A stretch of DNA of 64,000 nucleotides from Macrotis lagotis (GCF_037893015.1 NC_133666.1:619490974-619554973); one strand, 5' to 3'; shown: positions 39,395 to 52,900, counted from the first letter of the stretch. The notes: a model not told the origin generated them from the sequence alone. Numbers and translations are program-made.

Positions 39395-40045
39395 GGCACT
39401 GAAGAGTAGTGTTTGGCACATAGCAGGCACTTAATAAATGTTTGTTTGATTTATTGATATGTCCAACATGTACTTGAATCTAAATCCTCTTGATTCCAAA
39501 GTTATCCTTTTCTCCACTACACTATGCTGTTTTCCAGTGTGCACGTAGTAGGCACTGATTCAGTATTTTCTAACTCCTTTGTTTGTCTTTGATGATCCTC
39601 CACAATCTAATGCCTATCTTTCCAACAGGAATTCAGAGTATTTCCCCCTAAGCATACTAGATTATCCTCTATTCCACAGACATGTCTTGAGCTTTTCCAT
39701 ATCTGTTCCTTTGTTCATAATGTTCCCTCAACCTAAAAATGTCCCTCTGGTTCTATTTAACCTGCTAAATTTCTACTAACACTATCAAACCCAACTCCAA
39801 TGCTACTTCCTTCATTAAACCCTTCCTGATCTCCTAGTCAACAACATCTACTTTTCTGCTTGAACTTCACCTAGTATTTTGTTTCACATCTCTCTCTGCA
39901 CTCAGTATACTATGCCTTATGTACTTTAACCCACTACTAAAAGACTATGAACTCCGTGAGGGCAGGAACTGTCTTACCTAAATTCTGTTTACCCCTCAAG
40001 TGACTATCATAGAGCTTTGTATATAGCAGGTACTCCATTTCTTCA
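39395..40045 (+). mobile_element. L2 LINE 3' ends
   Basis: An L2 tail at 39395-39455 (GGCACTTAATAAATGTTTG) is followed by another L2 3' coding region and tail (39560-40045; GAACTCCGTGAGGGCAGGAA). Confidence 0.7.
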
Positions 40046-40124
40046 GGAATAAAATGAAAGAATTGGATTGAATAATCTCTATTCCTATCATGTCTGTGAT
40101 TCAATGGCTAAAGTCTTTTGTAAT

Positions 40125-40335
40125 GTTGTTGTTGTTAAGTCATTTTAGTCAAACTCTTCACAACCCCATGGACTACACAGCAGATACTCTAGTGGCTGCC
40201 ATTTCTTTCTCCAATGGATTAAGGTAAACAGAGGTTAAGTGACTTGCCCAGGGTCACACAGAGGCTATATTTGAACTCAGGTCTCCTGATTTTTAGGCCC
40301 AGAACTCTTTTTACTGAGCCATCTAGCTGCTTCTA
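40125..40335 (-). mobile_element. RTE-tailed SINE
   Basis: RTE end (GTTGTTGTTAAGTCATTTTA, TCTTCACAACCCCATGGAC), then GTTAAGTGACTTGCCCAGG and a reversed tRNA-like head. Confidence 0.8.
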
Positions 40336-41108
40336 AGTACTACAGAGTGCTGGCCCCCAAATCCTAGAGCTTACAGGCTTCTCTAGGAGATCCATGAAAC
40401 ATACTTGCAGCAGGCTGGATAACTCCTACCTAACACTCTGCCCCCTTTCCTGGAAATTTTCATATTCTAATGCTTATATTCTCTTTTTTTGATTCAGCTA
40501 GGGTCTCTTGCATTCCCCAGTACCTATCAGTTCCCTGCCTGTAATACTAAAGACAAAAAAACCGAGTGGACTCACCTGAGTAAGAACTCCCTCCTTTCCC
40601 ATTACCTTCAGCTATCTCATTGAGCCATCTTGACAGAAAAGCACTATAATCCAGGAGTCCTCGTACCAAATAGAAGTCCTGGAGAACTCAGTGGAGAAAG
40701 GTATGCCAAACCAAAAGAAGGCTTCCTGAAGAACTAACACAGAGATGCTCTCACTCATCAGTTCATTATCCAAAGACTAACCTACCCAGTGTCCCAATAC
40801 TACATTGGTTATATATCCTTCCCTTTGTTACCCTTCATCTTCCATTCTCCAGTAGTCAACTTTCATTTTCAGTCTTGAGTTTCTTTCTGTGAGCTAAAAC
40901 ATACTGTAATAAATTACTTTTAATTTGTGCATTTCTGGTCTGTATGATTCTTTTGTGAAATTTCCTCTAAATTCTCTGGATACTTGAATGTCTTTTTATG
41001 TATCTATTATGCATGTCTATAACTATTTAAGGTCACTTTGATTTTCTTTTACCCCTTGATTTTTTTCCCCAAAGACTTTTTCCAATTTCTATTTTGAAGG
41101 ATGATGAC

Positions 41109-41110
<2 letters not shown>
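40336..41110. other. Unit 2 intron, unassigned
   Basis: No exon recognised. A stretch at about 40560-40940 has LTR-like hints only; see rejected items. Confidence 0.35.

Positions 41111-41148
<38 letters not shown>
41111..41148. repeat. (CT)n microsatellite
   Basis: About nineteen CT units followed by a pyrimidine-rich stretch. It creates serine/leucine-rich open frames that are not genes. Confidence 0.95.
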
Positions 41149-41151
<3 letters not shown>

Positions 41152-41540
41152 TTTCTTTTCTTTTTTTCCTCTCACCTCTTTTCAAGTTTTTCCTGGTGTC
41201 ATCTCTTTCCTCAACACCCTGCAGCTCCAGGTGCCATGGATCTTCTCCTCGTTCCAAATGGACAATCAGGTCTGGTTTGGAAACTGGGAATCCTGTTTGT
41301 GATAAAGGAAAGGGATAGGTTGGTTCATACTATGGAAACTCAAAAGAATTCTCAAGGCTCCCTAGTACCCTGATCAACAAGTGAATGTCAAAAGAAGCTA
41401 TGATGAAAAGACAGCAAATCTAAGTTTTCAGAAGAGAAAATAAACCCAGGAGGGTAGAACTAGTGAAGAATTTGGGTACAGAGAAAAGATAAGAACTGCT
41501 GGTTCCCACATACTGAGAGAATAGGAAATTTTCTTTTTTT

Positions 41541-41615
41541 TCCCCCTTTTTTTTTGTTGCAAGGCAATGGGAGGTTAAGTGACTTGCATAAAGTAACACA
41601 GCTAGGCAATTATTA
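41541..41615 (-). mobile_element. WSINE1-like SINE, left part of split copy
   Basis: Poly-T tail, GGTTAAGTGACTTGC and ACACAGCTAGGCAATTATTA. The copy breaks at TA and resumes at 42622 with TAAGTGTCTGAG; the two parts together give one SINE split by the pogo-type element. Confidence 0.9.
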
Positions 41616-42621
41616 CCATATTTCTCCATGTATAAGATGCATCTTTTTAAAAAAATTTGGGGTCTAAAAACTGGGAATGTCTTATACAGTGGCTGTAGAT
41701 TTTTTTTTACTTGCATTTTCCACTTTTTCATACTTGTTTTTGCTCATTGTTATAGTTTTACTTGCATTTCCCACTTTTTCTTGCTTGTCTTTGCACTCAT
41801 TATTTTGCATTTGCTACCAGTATATTAGGTTACATTTTGCTACATTCTGCCCAGATATGGCTCAGAAAAAATTTTCATACATTGCTGAATTCAAGTCAAA
41901 AGTGATCCAGTTTGGGGGAGGCTAGGTGGCGCAGTAGATAGAGCACCAGCCCTGGAGTCAGGAGTACCTGAGTTCAAATCCAGCCTCAGAATCTTAATAA
42001 TGACCTAGCTGTGTGGCCTTGGGCAAGCCACTTAATCCCATTGCCTTGCAAAAAATCTAAGAAGAAAAAAAAAAGTGATCCAGTTTGCAAAAGGGAATGT
42101 AAATCATGCGCTGAATGCCAGTTTGGCCCTCATCCAACTGAGAAAACAATCTAAGACTGACTAATGGAAGGAGAAACCCTACTGAAAACATCCCAGTAGG
42201 TTTAGAAAGGGAATTAAAAAAATGGAAGGGCAAGTAGAATTCCTGTGTCCACAAAGATGATTCAGCAGGTGGCAAGAAGAATTGCTGATGAAAAAGAAGT
42301 GACTGATTTTAAAGGAGGGCACAATGGGTGCTTCAGGTTCATGAAACAAAATGGACTAACATGTGGCCAAGCACCAGACTTGACCAGGGAGAGCTTGTGG
42401 TCAACCACAGATCAGAGCACAGGCAGGAGAGCAGGCAGAGCCTCTTCTGAGGCAGTGATTCCTCATCCAACACAGATGAGGACAAGATAATGGACAGTGA
42501 TGAGAAGTTGTATGAATTTTATGATGAATAAAACTGGAATTCAGTAACTGTATATAATACTTTTTTTTTCAAATTTTTGGGCCCCCAAATTAAAATGCAT
42601 CTTATACATGGGAAAATATGC
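41616..42621 (+). mobile_element. Pogo-type (Tc1/mariner) DNA transposon, internally deleted
   Basis: Inverted ends are CCATATTTCTCCATGTATAA at the left and the complement of GCATATTTTCCCATGTATAA at the right, with TA repeated on both sides, as in Tc1/mariner elements. Coding relics start at ATG 41857 with MAQKKFSYIAEFKSKVIQFA. After a gap they continue near 42243 with VSTKMIQQVARRIADEKEV and DFKGGHNGCFRFMKQNGLT, like the CENP-B type helix-turn-helix of pogo transposases. An acidic end, EDKIMDSDEKLYEFYDE, stops near 42531. The DDE catalytic region is missing, so the copy is non-autonomous; several stops interrupt the rest. A SINE is nested at 41915. Confidence 0.8.
41915..42073 (+). mobile_element. 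WSINE1-like SINE nested in the transposon
   Basis: Flanked on both sides by AGTGATCCAGTTTG, a duplication of transposase codons, so it landed after the transposon. Confidence 0.95.
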
Positions 42622-42712
42622 TAAGTGTCTGAGACTCGATTTGAACTCAAGTATTCCTGATTCCAAGGTTGGTGCTCTATCCACTGTCCAACTGCCCTGG
42701 AAATTTTCACTA
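42622..42712 (-). mobile_element. WSINE1-like SINE, right part of split copy
   Basis: TAAGTGTCTGAGACTCGATT to the head near 42710; continues the part at 41541-41615. Confidence 0.9.
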
Positions 42713-42771
42713 AAAAGAACATTATCCCCAAACCCAATAAATTTTGCTCTGACAAAAGTCTAACACTTGTG

Positions 42772-43015
42772 GCAGCTACATGGGACAGCCTGACCCAGAG
42801 TCAGGAAAGACTGAATGCCAATCTGGTTTCCGATGCCTACTGTGTGACCCTGGACAAGTCACTTCTGTTTGCTTCAGTTTCCTCAACTATAAAATGAGGA
42901 AAATAGCAGCACCTATCCCACAGGATTTTGTGAGGATCAAATGAGATAATACTTGAAAAGTGTTTTAGTACAGTGGCCAACACATACTCAGCATTACTTA
43001 AATGTTTATCCCCTT
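42772..43015 (+). mobile_element. CORE-SINE
   Basis: GACCCAGAGTCAGGAAAGAC, GTTTCCTCAACTATAAAATG and GTGAGGATCAAATGAGATAA in order, with an L2-like 3' end. Confidence 0.8.
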
Positions 43016-43241
43016 CCCATGATGGAAGTTATATGAGCTTCCTAAAGAACAGGATCCTCTACTGAGGGCTTAGAGGACAAGAAAATGGGGACCACAGGCC
43101 CAGAAAAAGGAAGCTGCTTATTTGCCCCTTTGGAAGGAACAGACTTAGTCCTTGAGCACAGGAAGCTAAAAACCTTCATCCCTGAGTACAAAAGGAATAA
43201 GAGCTCTGAGCCACAAGTTTGCAGAGCTACTCAACAAATTA

Positions 43242-43439
<198 letters not shown>

Positions 43440-44089
43440 CTAAAACAACACATTCTTGCTTCCTCAGAGACAATCCCCGGGCCTTTATGGCAGAGAGACT
43501 AGCAAAGGTCCAGTGAGGAAAGGCTTTGGAGGGACAGAAAGGGACCTCTGTGCATGTATACAGTCAGCATATACCACTTCTTGATAGGTCTGAGTTAGCA
43601 AGGCTAACTATAGAGAAGCTGACTAATTTCTCCTGGAGTGGATCCCTGTAATATCTGTAGCCAGGTGGCAACACCCTCTTCCCCTCTAAAGTCCATTCTG
43701 TCTAAATCTCGCAGCTGAGAGCCACATTGCTGCAATTGATCTATCACTCTTCAAGGTATTTATTTCTCCCTCCTTTCTCATGGAACTCAGTACCTGGCTC
43801 AGTCACTGTCCTTCTATGTAGAGACTTCAAAAGCCTCCAGCCTTCCAGTTCTCCCAGTCATGGGTTCATCAGTCAAGACCTTCAGGGGTGAGCACACTCC
43901 ACAGCTACCATCCCATTTTACTGTTTGACCTCCAGACTCAAATATTGAAATTTCTCCTTTTAACCAAAGTCTCTAAGGCTTCCATTTCTTCCCCTAAAAG
44001 TGTTCTATAAATGAGTAGACATAATCAATCATTCAGAAGTAGACACAATCACTCCTACAGACTGGATACAAAGGAAAAAAAAGAATACA
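43440..44089. other. Unit 2 intron, unassigned
   Basis: The 80 bp next to the KRAB exon resembles the same place in unit 1 (CCTAAAACAACAC versus CCTGAAATAACAC). Nothing else recognised. Confidence 0.5.
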
Positions 44090-44900
44090 ATTCCTGCCCT
44101 CAAGTTTACATTCTCCTGGAGAAATATAATATATTCACAGAGAAGTAAATACAGGATAAATATAAATAATTTTTCAAGGGAGGCATAAGATACTAGCAAA
44201 TGGGGGAAATGGACCTCCTGGAGGAGCTGGCCCTGCAGTTGAGCTTTAAAGGGAACTAGGGTGAAAAGAGGCAGAAATGAGGTAGGAAGACAACCACATT
44301 TTGAGAAAACAGGTGTATTAAGACCATAAGCAGAAGATAAAAAGGTCACATATAAAAAGAGCAAAGAGACTAATTTGGTCAGGATGGTGAGTGGGGAGTT
44401 TGGTAAGAAGGACTGATGTGTAATCAGCCTGGAAAAGACCATGAAGCATTTAAGTGCCAATCAGAAAAGTTTCTATTTTATTCCAGAAGTAATGGGGAGT
44501 CATCAAAGCTTCTTGAGTGGGTGCATAACTTTGTTAGATCTGTCAGCCCTAATATCATTTAATGGCAAATCAGGGAAACAGGAAAGGTTTCCTATTATGG
44601 ATGACACTTAAGTTGAACTTTGGAAGAAACAAAGGATTCTAAGAAGTAAAGGCAAAAAAAAAGTGTATTCCAGAGACACAGGACAGCTTATGAAAAATAA
44701 AGGAGGTGGGAGATGGAATATCAAATTTGGAGAATAGCAAGTAGGACAGATCAGCTGGAACACAAATTATATGGCTAGAGGAAAGTTGAAAACGTTCAAA
44801 TGGCCAATGTGCGACATTTGGATTTTATCCTAGAAGTAATAGGGAATCACTGAAAAGTCTTGAGTAGTGGAGTGTCTTTGAAATACCAAGTTATCTGAGA
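44090..44900 (-). mobile_element. Antisense L2 LINE
   Basis: GGACTTTGATG-free but clear L2 order in reverse: TACAAAGGAAAAAAAAGAAT, GCTTTAAAGGGAACTAGGG, TATTCCAGAAGTAATGGGGA, with a partial repeat of the last part near 44820. Confidence 0.6.
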
Positions 44901-45039
44901 TCCCTTCTAAGATTTTACAATGTGATAAAATCTATATTCATTTGTTTTAAATCTTTTCATACTTATCACTTTAAAGTTTTCATCTTTCTTGATCTTTTTT
45001 AGGATTTAATATAAAATTATCTTTTCTTCCTGGATATTC

Positions 45040-46990
45040 TGTCCTCCCTGGGTCATTATCATATTGTTCTCTCCTGGTCCTCTCCTCCTCCCCATCGGAT
45101 CATTCCTTTTCAGTTTTCCTTGTTGGATTCTTATTCATACCTTGCCCTCTAATGATGAATGTTCCCCAGGCTCTATCTAGGACGGTCTGTCTCTACACTA
45201 GAGATGACAAATTCATCAAGCCAGCAAAACTCTCCTGTAGAATTGCCATGTGTGGCTGAAATCAGATGAAAATGTGATTGAGAAATGTTTAAAAAGATAG
45301 AAAAAAATAGCACAATGATAATGCTAATTTGAGTTTTTCTAAGTCAATATACAGCTTTCAGGGATCCCATTTCTATCTGAGACTGATACCTCTTCTGGAG
45401 ACTTATCTATGGCATAAAGTGGCCAGGTCTTGCCTCCATCTCACAGAAACCATCTCTATTCTAGTTCACACCCTCAACATCTCCTCAGACTAATACAATA
45501 AATTCTTACTTAACCTCAGCTTTTGGTCTCTCCTTTTTTCTCTAGAATAACCCCAAAATGCTTCAGCTTAGTATTGAAAGTCCTCCCTCCCACCCCCCCC
45601 CACACAACCTCACCTCACCCTTACCACCACCACCCCCATCCCTCAATCTGGATCCCATCTACTTCTATTGCATTTCATGTTACTCCTAATGCTTTGCAGA
45701 CTCTTTGCTTTTTTTTCAAAGCACAGACCAGGAACCACTCTCTACATAGGGTCTTTCCTGGATTCCACTCCCCTCCTCCCCCATTATTAGCACTTTTTCT
45801 CCACTGGAATTTTGTAGTGTTATATATTTACTGTTTGTGTACTTCTATACATATCAATGGTCTCAGGAAAATGTAAGCACCTTGAGGGCAGGGGCTATAG
45901 TTTTTTTGTCTTTGTATCCCCAGGGCCTAGCAGAAATAAGTACTTAATAAATGTCTGCTGAAGTGAAATGGTGATTCTCATCAACTCCAATGGATTCAAT
46001 TATCATTCCTCTGCACATGACTCCTGGATCTCTCTATCTACTGGAGGAGTAAGGAAGAACAGAGAACCATCTGAGGCTGAGGAAAGGAGAAAAGAGGCAG
46101 CAACAAATCACCAAAAGTTTGTCGGACTTCTCTGTCTAAATGATTCTCTAGACATGTTAACCTTAAATGTCTGAAACAAAACTCATTGTTTTCCCCCTAA
46201 ATAAAACCTCTTCTCCAAATTTCACTAATTCTGATGAAAATACCAATATTCTTCCTCTAATTACCCAGGTTCCAAGCCTCAAAATTATCCTTTACTCTTT
46301 CCTATCTCTCATTGCACTCCCTACCTCCATCACCAAAGACACCATAACTTGTTGATTCCATGTCCATAACATCTCCTGTTTCCATTCCCTTCTCTGGGCC
46401 AAAGTCTCACCTTACAACCTCAGACCCTCATCTCCCTTAACATGAACAGCCTCCAGTCTCTCCCCAACCACTCTCCTGCCAATGTAATCTTCCTAAAATA
46501 ATTTTCTAGCAGTATCTCTCCTGTTCAAGAAACTCTGGTGGCTCCCTATAGTTACTAGAATAAAACACAAAGTCTTCCCCTTAGCATTTAAAGGTTTCTA
46601 ATCCCTCTTTCTAGCTTGGTTGTATGTAATTCCTTCCCATTAACTCTATGTTCTTGTCAGACTCTTTTATTTCCTATTCCCTATACCTGATATCCCATCT
46701 GCAGTCTCTGAGGCTTTGCACTGACCATCTATCTGGTATACTTTCTCCTCAGTCTCTTAGAATTATTTGCTTCTTTTAGACCGTAACTCAGGTGTAACCT
46801 TCTATGGAAAGTCTCCTCTGATCTGTGTACTCTTCCCTCTCTTTCCTCTCTTCCCTTCCCTCTTCCATAAATTCCCCTAGTAGAATTTTAGCTCTTTGAT
46901 ACCAAAGACTGGTTTTTTGTTTTCTCCTTGCACATATTCATTTCCATCACCCAACCAAACACTGTAAGCTCTTCATCAGTGCTTTCTGCA
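45040..46990 (+). mobile_element. Two successive L2 LINE 3' regions
   Basis: The first ends near 45960 with GCACCTTGAGGGCAGGGGCT and TACTTAATAAATGTCTGC. The second (45965-46990) has AATCTTCCTAAAATAATTTT, GGTGGCTCCCTATAGTTACT and a tail near 46960. Frames are decayed. Confidence 0.65.
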
Positions 46991-47031
46991 TTAAATATAA
47001 AATCAATATGGGACTGAAGCTCAGCCTTCTA

Positions 47032-47281
47032 GACAGTCAATAAGTAGAGTGCTGAACTCGGAGTCATGAAGATTTAAATTCAAATCCAGACTCAGACTAT
47101 CACTAGATGTGTGACTCTGGACAAGTCACTTAACCACTGTTTGCCTCAGTTTTCCTATCTATAAAATGGGAATAATAATGCCACATACCTCCCAAAATTA
47201 CTGTGAGCATCAGATGAAATAATACATTTTCCAAGCACTTTCCAAACCCTAAAGCACTATATAATTGCTAGTTATTATTAT
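47032..47281 (+). mobile_element. CORE-SINE, full length
   Basis: AACTCGGAGTCATGAAGATT head, CTATAAAATGGGAATAATAA, and CCAAACCCTAAAGCACTATA 3' end. Confidence 0.85.
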
Positions 47282-48216
47282 CCCCTGGAGTGTATAAATA
47301 ATCCCTACCCAGAGTAGACAATGAATAAATATTTTCTGACTAGATAAACATAAAATTAAGTAAATTTTGTTTTTTTGTAAACTATTGTTCACCTAGTGAC
47401 AGCCACCAAATTGCAAGTATTACTTCTATGAGACATGAAACAGCTTTGACTGAGCTTGTTTTATATAGAACTAGAGGAGGGAATTCCATCTAATGTGAGC
47501 ATAGAGTTACAGGTTCTAAATTCCTCCTTCATTTGGATCATGTCAAGGAAATTCTCTGGATTCCCCAACATTTCCACACAGAAGGACTTGGGCCAAGAAG
47601 AGTCTTGGACCACTGTCCAAACTAATTCAAGAACAGGACCCTAAGAATCCAGCTTTGATCTTACTGACCTACTAAGAAGATGTAAATAAGCAGTGTGGAG
47701 ATGACAGTCAGGATAGGAAAGGGTTATATAATCATCACATATAACTTCTATGACTCCTGGAAAGGATGGGGGGGGGGGGCGGGGAAGAGATCTTCCCTAA
47801 AGGGAATCATGGAAAAAAGAGCCAAGATAATACTTATATACCTATAGTGTCATATTCAATGGGGGTCTAGTTTAGAGCTCTAAATGGAGTTTGTTGAGCA
47901 AAAAAGACACATTGGAAGGGAAGGACACAAGGCCCTACTTGGCAGCAGATCCCAAAGAGAATTATAGAAAGTAGGGCCCACCTGGAACGTGTGAACCTCA
48001 TGACCACAACTTCTAAGCCCCAGCTAGAAATAGGGCCAAGAACTGACCAAATACCCCTGTGATTCAAAGAGTATAGACCATGGGCTCTATACTGTTTACA
48101 TCTATAATCCTGGGAATATGAGGGAAAGGAAGAGTTAAAAAGAGGGTGGAACTAGCAGCCATCTCTACAACTGAATAAAGAAGACAAGTGGCAGGACCTC
48201 TGGAAGGACAGCTCAC
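47282..48216. other. Unit 2 intron, unassigned
   Basis: No exon seen. A poly-G run broken by one C lies at 47768-47783. Confidence 0.4.
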
Positions 48217-48310
48217 CTGGGACTTGGCCAGTATCAGGAACACAGATGCCATTGCCAAGGCTCCTCGACTCCCTTAGGGAAAAGGGCAGATACTTGGGGA
48301 GCAGGCAGAG
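48217..48310 (-). CDS. Start-codon exon of unit 2
   Basis: ATG at 48252 encodes MASVFLILAKSQ and runs into a donor, CAG followed by GTGAGC, at 48217. This matches the short N-terminal exon of many KRAB zinc-finger genes. Its end phase (0) fits the KRAB exon exactly, giving AKSQ then [10 protein letters not shown]. Two acceptors are possible: after CCTTAG (exon from 48310) or after CCCTAAG (exon from about 48275). The coding part is 48217-48252. No equivalent was found in unit 1. Confidence 0.8.
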
Positions 48311-48714
48311 CTAAGGAAAAACAGAGGAGCCATGAATGAGACCAGTCCTTTTTTAAGTTCCCTGACTCACTAGAATTCTCCTTCTTTATCAGAAATGAAG
48401 GGGTCCTAGACACAGCTGTTTGCTTAAAACCCTCTCTTTCACCAAATCATCACCAATCACCATGACCTGAACCCCTAAAAAGTACTTTAACATGCTGAGA
48501 TACCATAGCAGTAGAAGGAATCATGGGCATGTAGATTACATAGAACTGAATTTTGGATTTCCCAGTTCTTTCCCTCCTCTAGTGTGAACAATTCATATAT
48601 TAATAACTTAGTTGAAAAATTCACACAGTCCTGAATCACATTATAGGATCTCAAAGGGAATCCAGTATTGGTTAACTTTGTCTGCAAGTTCCCCAACTTC
48701 TCCAAGTGATCCAT

Positions 48715-49060
48715 TCTACTTCTGAATAGCTATAATTATTAGGAAGTTTACCCTTATATCGATCCAAAAATCTATCTTTCTGTTACTTCTTCCCATAGTG
48801 CTAGTTCTACCCTCTGGAGTCAAGCAGAGGAAGTTTAATCCCTTCTGCCAGTGACATTTCGAAAACTTGAAAACAACTATTAAACTTCCTTTAAGTTGTC
48901 TCTTCTCTAGACATTTCCAGTTCCTTCAACCAAAGCTTTTCTGTCTTTTTCCCATCCTGGCCACTTTCCTTTCATTTTCATAGATCTCTCCTAAAAAAAA
49001 AAAAAAAAAATGGTACCTAGGGCTATACAAAATACTTTAGGACTGCTGGATTAGGGTATA
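48715..49060 (+). mobile_element. L3/CR1-type LINE fragment
   Basis: AGTGCTAGTTCTACCCTCTG, GTCAAGCAGAGGAAGTTTAA, TCTCTTCTCTAGACATTTCC and CAGTTCCTTCAACCAAAGC follow CR1/L3 order; a poly-A run is inserted near 49000. Confidence 0.65.
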
Positions 49061-49312
49061 GGATAGAGAGACTTGGAAACACCATCATTCTTACCTGTTC
49101 CCTCTACACAATAAGTCTTTAATCAGGTGTTTACCTTACCACTCTTTTTTGGGATTGTTATCTGATGTTCTAACAAAGTTAGGAAAAGCCAATTTTCATG
49201 TAACTTTAATCCTTGGATTCTTTCTTCCTCTTACAAGGACAGAAAAAATGGACCCATGAATAACAATCACATAGACCTGAAATCTCAAAGTTGGACAGGA
49301 CCTTAAAAGATC

Positions 49313-49385
49313 ATCAATCAATCAAACAACAAGTATTTATTAAGTGCCTGCTATGTATCTTGTTCCAGGCCTTGGGATCTAAGAC
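49313..49385 (-). mobile_element. Antisense L2 tail
   Basis: AATCAATCAAACAACAAGTA then TTTATTAAGTGCCTGC. Confidence 0.7.
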
Positions 49386-49399
49386 AAAAAAAGAAAAGA

Positions 49400-49533
49400 A
49401 AAGAAAATAGTATCTTTATACAGCTCACATAAAATGGAATTTGACTTTCTGATGGCAAAGACCTGGAAATTGAGGGGATACCTATCAATTAAAGAATGTT
49501 TATAGAAATTGTAGTCCATGATTGTAATGGACT
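49400..49533 (+). mobile_element. L1 3' region, left of the S4 retrocopy
   Basis: GGCAAAGACCTGGAAATTGA and CCTATCAATTAAAGAATG, L1 ORF2 C-terminal sequence that resumes at 50838. Confidence 0.75.
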
Positions 49534-50837
<1,304 letters not shown>

Positions 50838-51330
50838 GATTGTAATGGACTACTATTGTTCAATAAGAATTGATGAGCAAGATGCTCTCAGGAAAAACCA
50901 GGAAAAACTTAAATGAACTGATATAAAGTGAAATGGATAGCACCAGGAAAACACTGTATGCAGTAACAGCAATATTACAATCTATGAAAGACTTAGTTCT
51001 TCTCAGCAATACAATGATCCAAGACAGCTCTAAAGAATTTATGATGAAAATGCTATCCATTCCCAGAGGGGAAAAACTGAAGGTATCAGAATACAAATTG
51101 AAATAAACTTTTTTACTTTATTTTTCTTGAAGATTTTCTTTTACAATATGATTAATATAGAAAAAGGCTTTACATGACACACATGTATAACATATCAAAG
51201 TGCTTGTCTTGTCAATGAGGGGGTGGGGAGGGAAGAAGGGAGAGAATTTGGAACTCAAAATTTAAAAATTGAATGGTAAAAATTGTTTTTATATGTAATT
51301 AGAAAAATAAATTAAAGAATAAAAGAAAAT
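50838..51330 (+). mobile_element. L1/HAL1 3' end, right of the S4 retrocopy
   Basis: Starts at the duplicated site and continues the L1 (GAAATGGATAGCACCAGGAA, ACAATATGATTAATATAG, GAACTCAAAATTTAAAAATT). Confidence 0.8.
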
Positions 51331-51373
51331 AAAGCTTGAACCGAGCTTTGAAAAAAGTTAGTAATTCTAAAGG

Positions 51374-51633
51374 ACAGTTAGGAGACACAGTGAATAGATC
51401 TCTGGACTTAGAATCACAAAGACTCATCTTCATGAGTTCAAATCCAACCTCATTCAATTACTAGCTATGTGACCTTGAAGAATTCACTTAATTATTTGTC
51501 TCAGTTTCCTCATCTGTAAGATGAACTGGAGAAGAAAACAGAAAAGCCCTCCAGTATCTTTGACTAGAAATGCCCCAAATAGTGAAATAGTGTCATGGAA
51601 GAACTGGACATGACTGAATAATAGCACAAGAGA
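51374..51633 (+). mobile_element. RTE-tailed SINE
   Basis: tRNA-like head, CTCAGTTTCCTCATCTGTAA, GAACTGGAGAAGAAAACAG and the RTE end GAACTGGACATGACTGAATA. Confidence 0.8.
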
Positions 51634-52900
51634 TGCTAAGAGGCAGAAGAGAGGAGGGAATAAATTCCAGGCATTGGGGGCAGACAAGACATGGAAGTGT
51701 CTTTTGTGAAGAACAGCAACAAGATAAATTTGGCTAGACTGAAAAGTGTGTGTAAAGGGAAGTAATATATCATAAACCTGGAAAGGTAGACTGGGTCAAG
51801 TTTTGAAGTGCTTTCAAAGCCAGTGGAGTTTGTAATTAATACTTGGAATACTAAAGAGTTACACTAAGAAAGTGATGATAAGGTCAGACCTGTGTTTTAA
51901 GAATATCACAACAGCTGTGCAGAGGATAGTTTAGAGAGGAGAGAAATTTTAATAAGGAGACTAAGTAAGAGACCATTGCCATAGTCTAGGCTATAAGAAT
52001 CTATGCAAGGGTGGCAGGTATAAAGATGAGTGGAAAGGATCAATGTAAGAGGGATTGTGGAGGTAGAAACAACAAGACTTGGCAACTGGATATGTAGGTG
52101 TTTGCTTTAGGAATATATACACTAAAAATCCACCTGTAGAGTGAAAGAAGGGTAGAGGAGTCTGACTGAGATAGTGAACTTGAATTACTGCACGGATAGT
52201 GGTATACTTGAAAGATAAGGAATTTAGGGAGAGGAGAAATCTTAGGGGGAAAGGGACATAGGGAATTTCACATTTTGGATATAGGAAGTTTGAGATCTAC
52301 AGGACTCTCAGTTCAGAGCTGGTAGCAAAAAAAAAAGAAAGAAAGAAAAAAGAAAAGAGATAGAAACATGTTTTTAAACACACAGAAGATAGGTGGCGCA
52401 GTGGATAGAGCACCGGCCTTGGAGTCAGGAGTAACTGAGTTCAAATCCGACCTCAGACACTTAATAATTACCTAGCTGTGTGGCCTTGGGCAAGCCACTT
52501 AACCCCATTTGCCTTGCAAAAAAAAGTGTATCCAGAAATATATGGTCAAGAGTGTCAAAGGCTTCAGAAAGGTCAAGAAGAAGAATGAGGACTGAGAAGG
52601 ATCCATTGGATTTGTCAATTACAAGATCATTGGTGATGTCATATTCCAATTTTACTATATAGGATAACTTTCTGGGAGAGGAGAGAATACAGGAGGAAAT
52701 TTAGGCAAGGTAAAAATAAAAGATATCAATAAAAAATCATTTTAAGGGATCATTGGTAACCCTGGAAAGAGTAGTTTCGGTGGAATGATAAGGTCAGAAG
52801 ACAGATGGTAAAACAGAGGAGAAAAAATAGAAAACAAGTGGAGAAGGTCTTTTTTTTTTATTTCCTAGGAGTCTGACTGTGAAAGGGAAGGAATTTTTTT
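51634..52900 (-). mobile_element. Antisense L2 LINE with reverse-transcriptase relic
   Basis: Reverse-strand L2. At 52535-52649 it still reads ITNDLVIDKSNGSFSVLILL and DLSEAFDTLDH, the L2/CR1 reverse-transcriptase core around LDLSxAFDTxDH. A SINE (52386-52527) interrupts it. Confidence 0.75.
52386..52527 (+). mobile_element. WSINE1-like SINE, 5' shortened
   Basis: Begins at GATAGGTGGCGCAGTGG and is otherwise close to consensus. Confidence 0.9.

Noticed and set aside
40560-40940. Possible second solo LTR in the unit 2 intron
   Set aside because: A CCAAT-like, TATATA and AATAAA order is suggestive, but no matched ends, target duplication or second copy could be found.
41094-41373. Open frames with Leu-Ser repeats or Arg-Glu repeats
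   Set aside because: Produced by the CT microsatellite and its complement.
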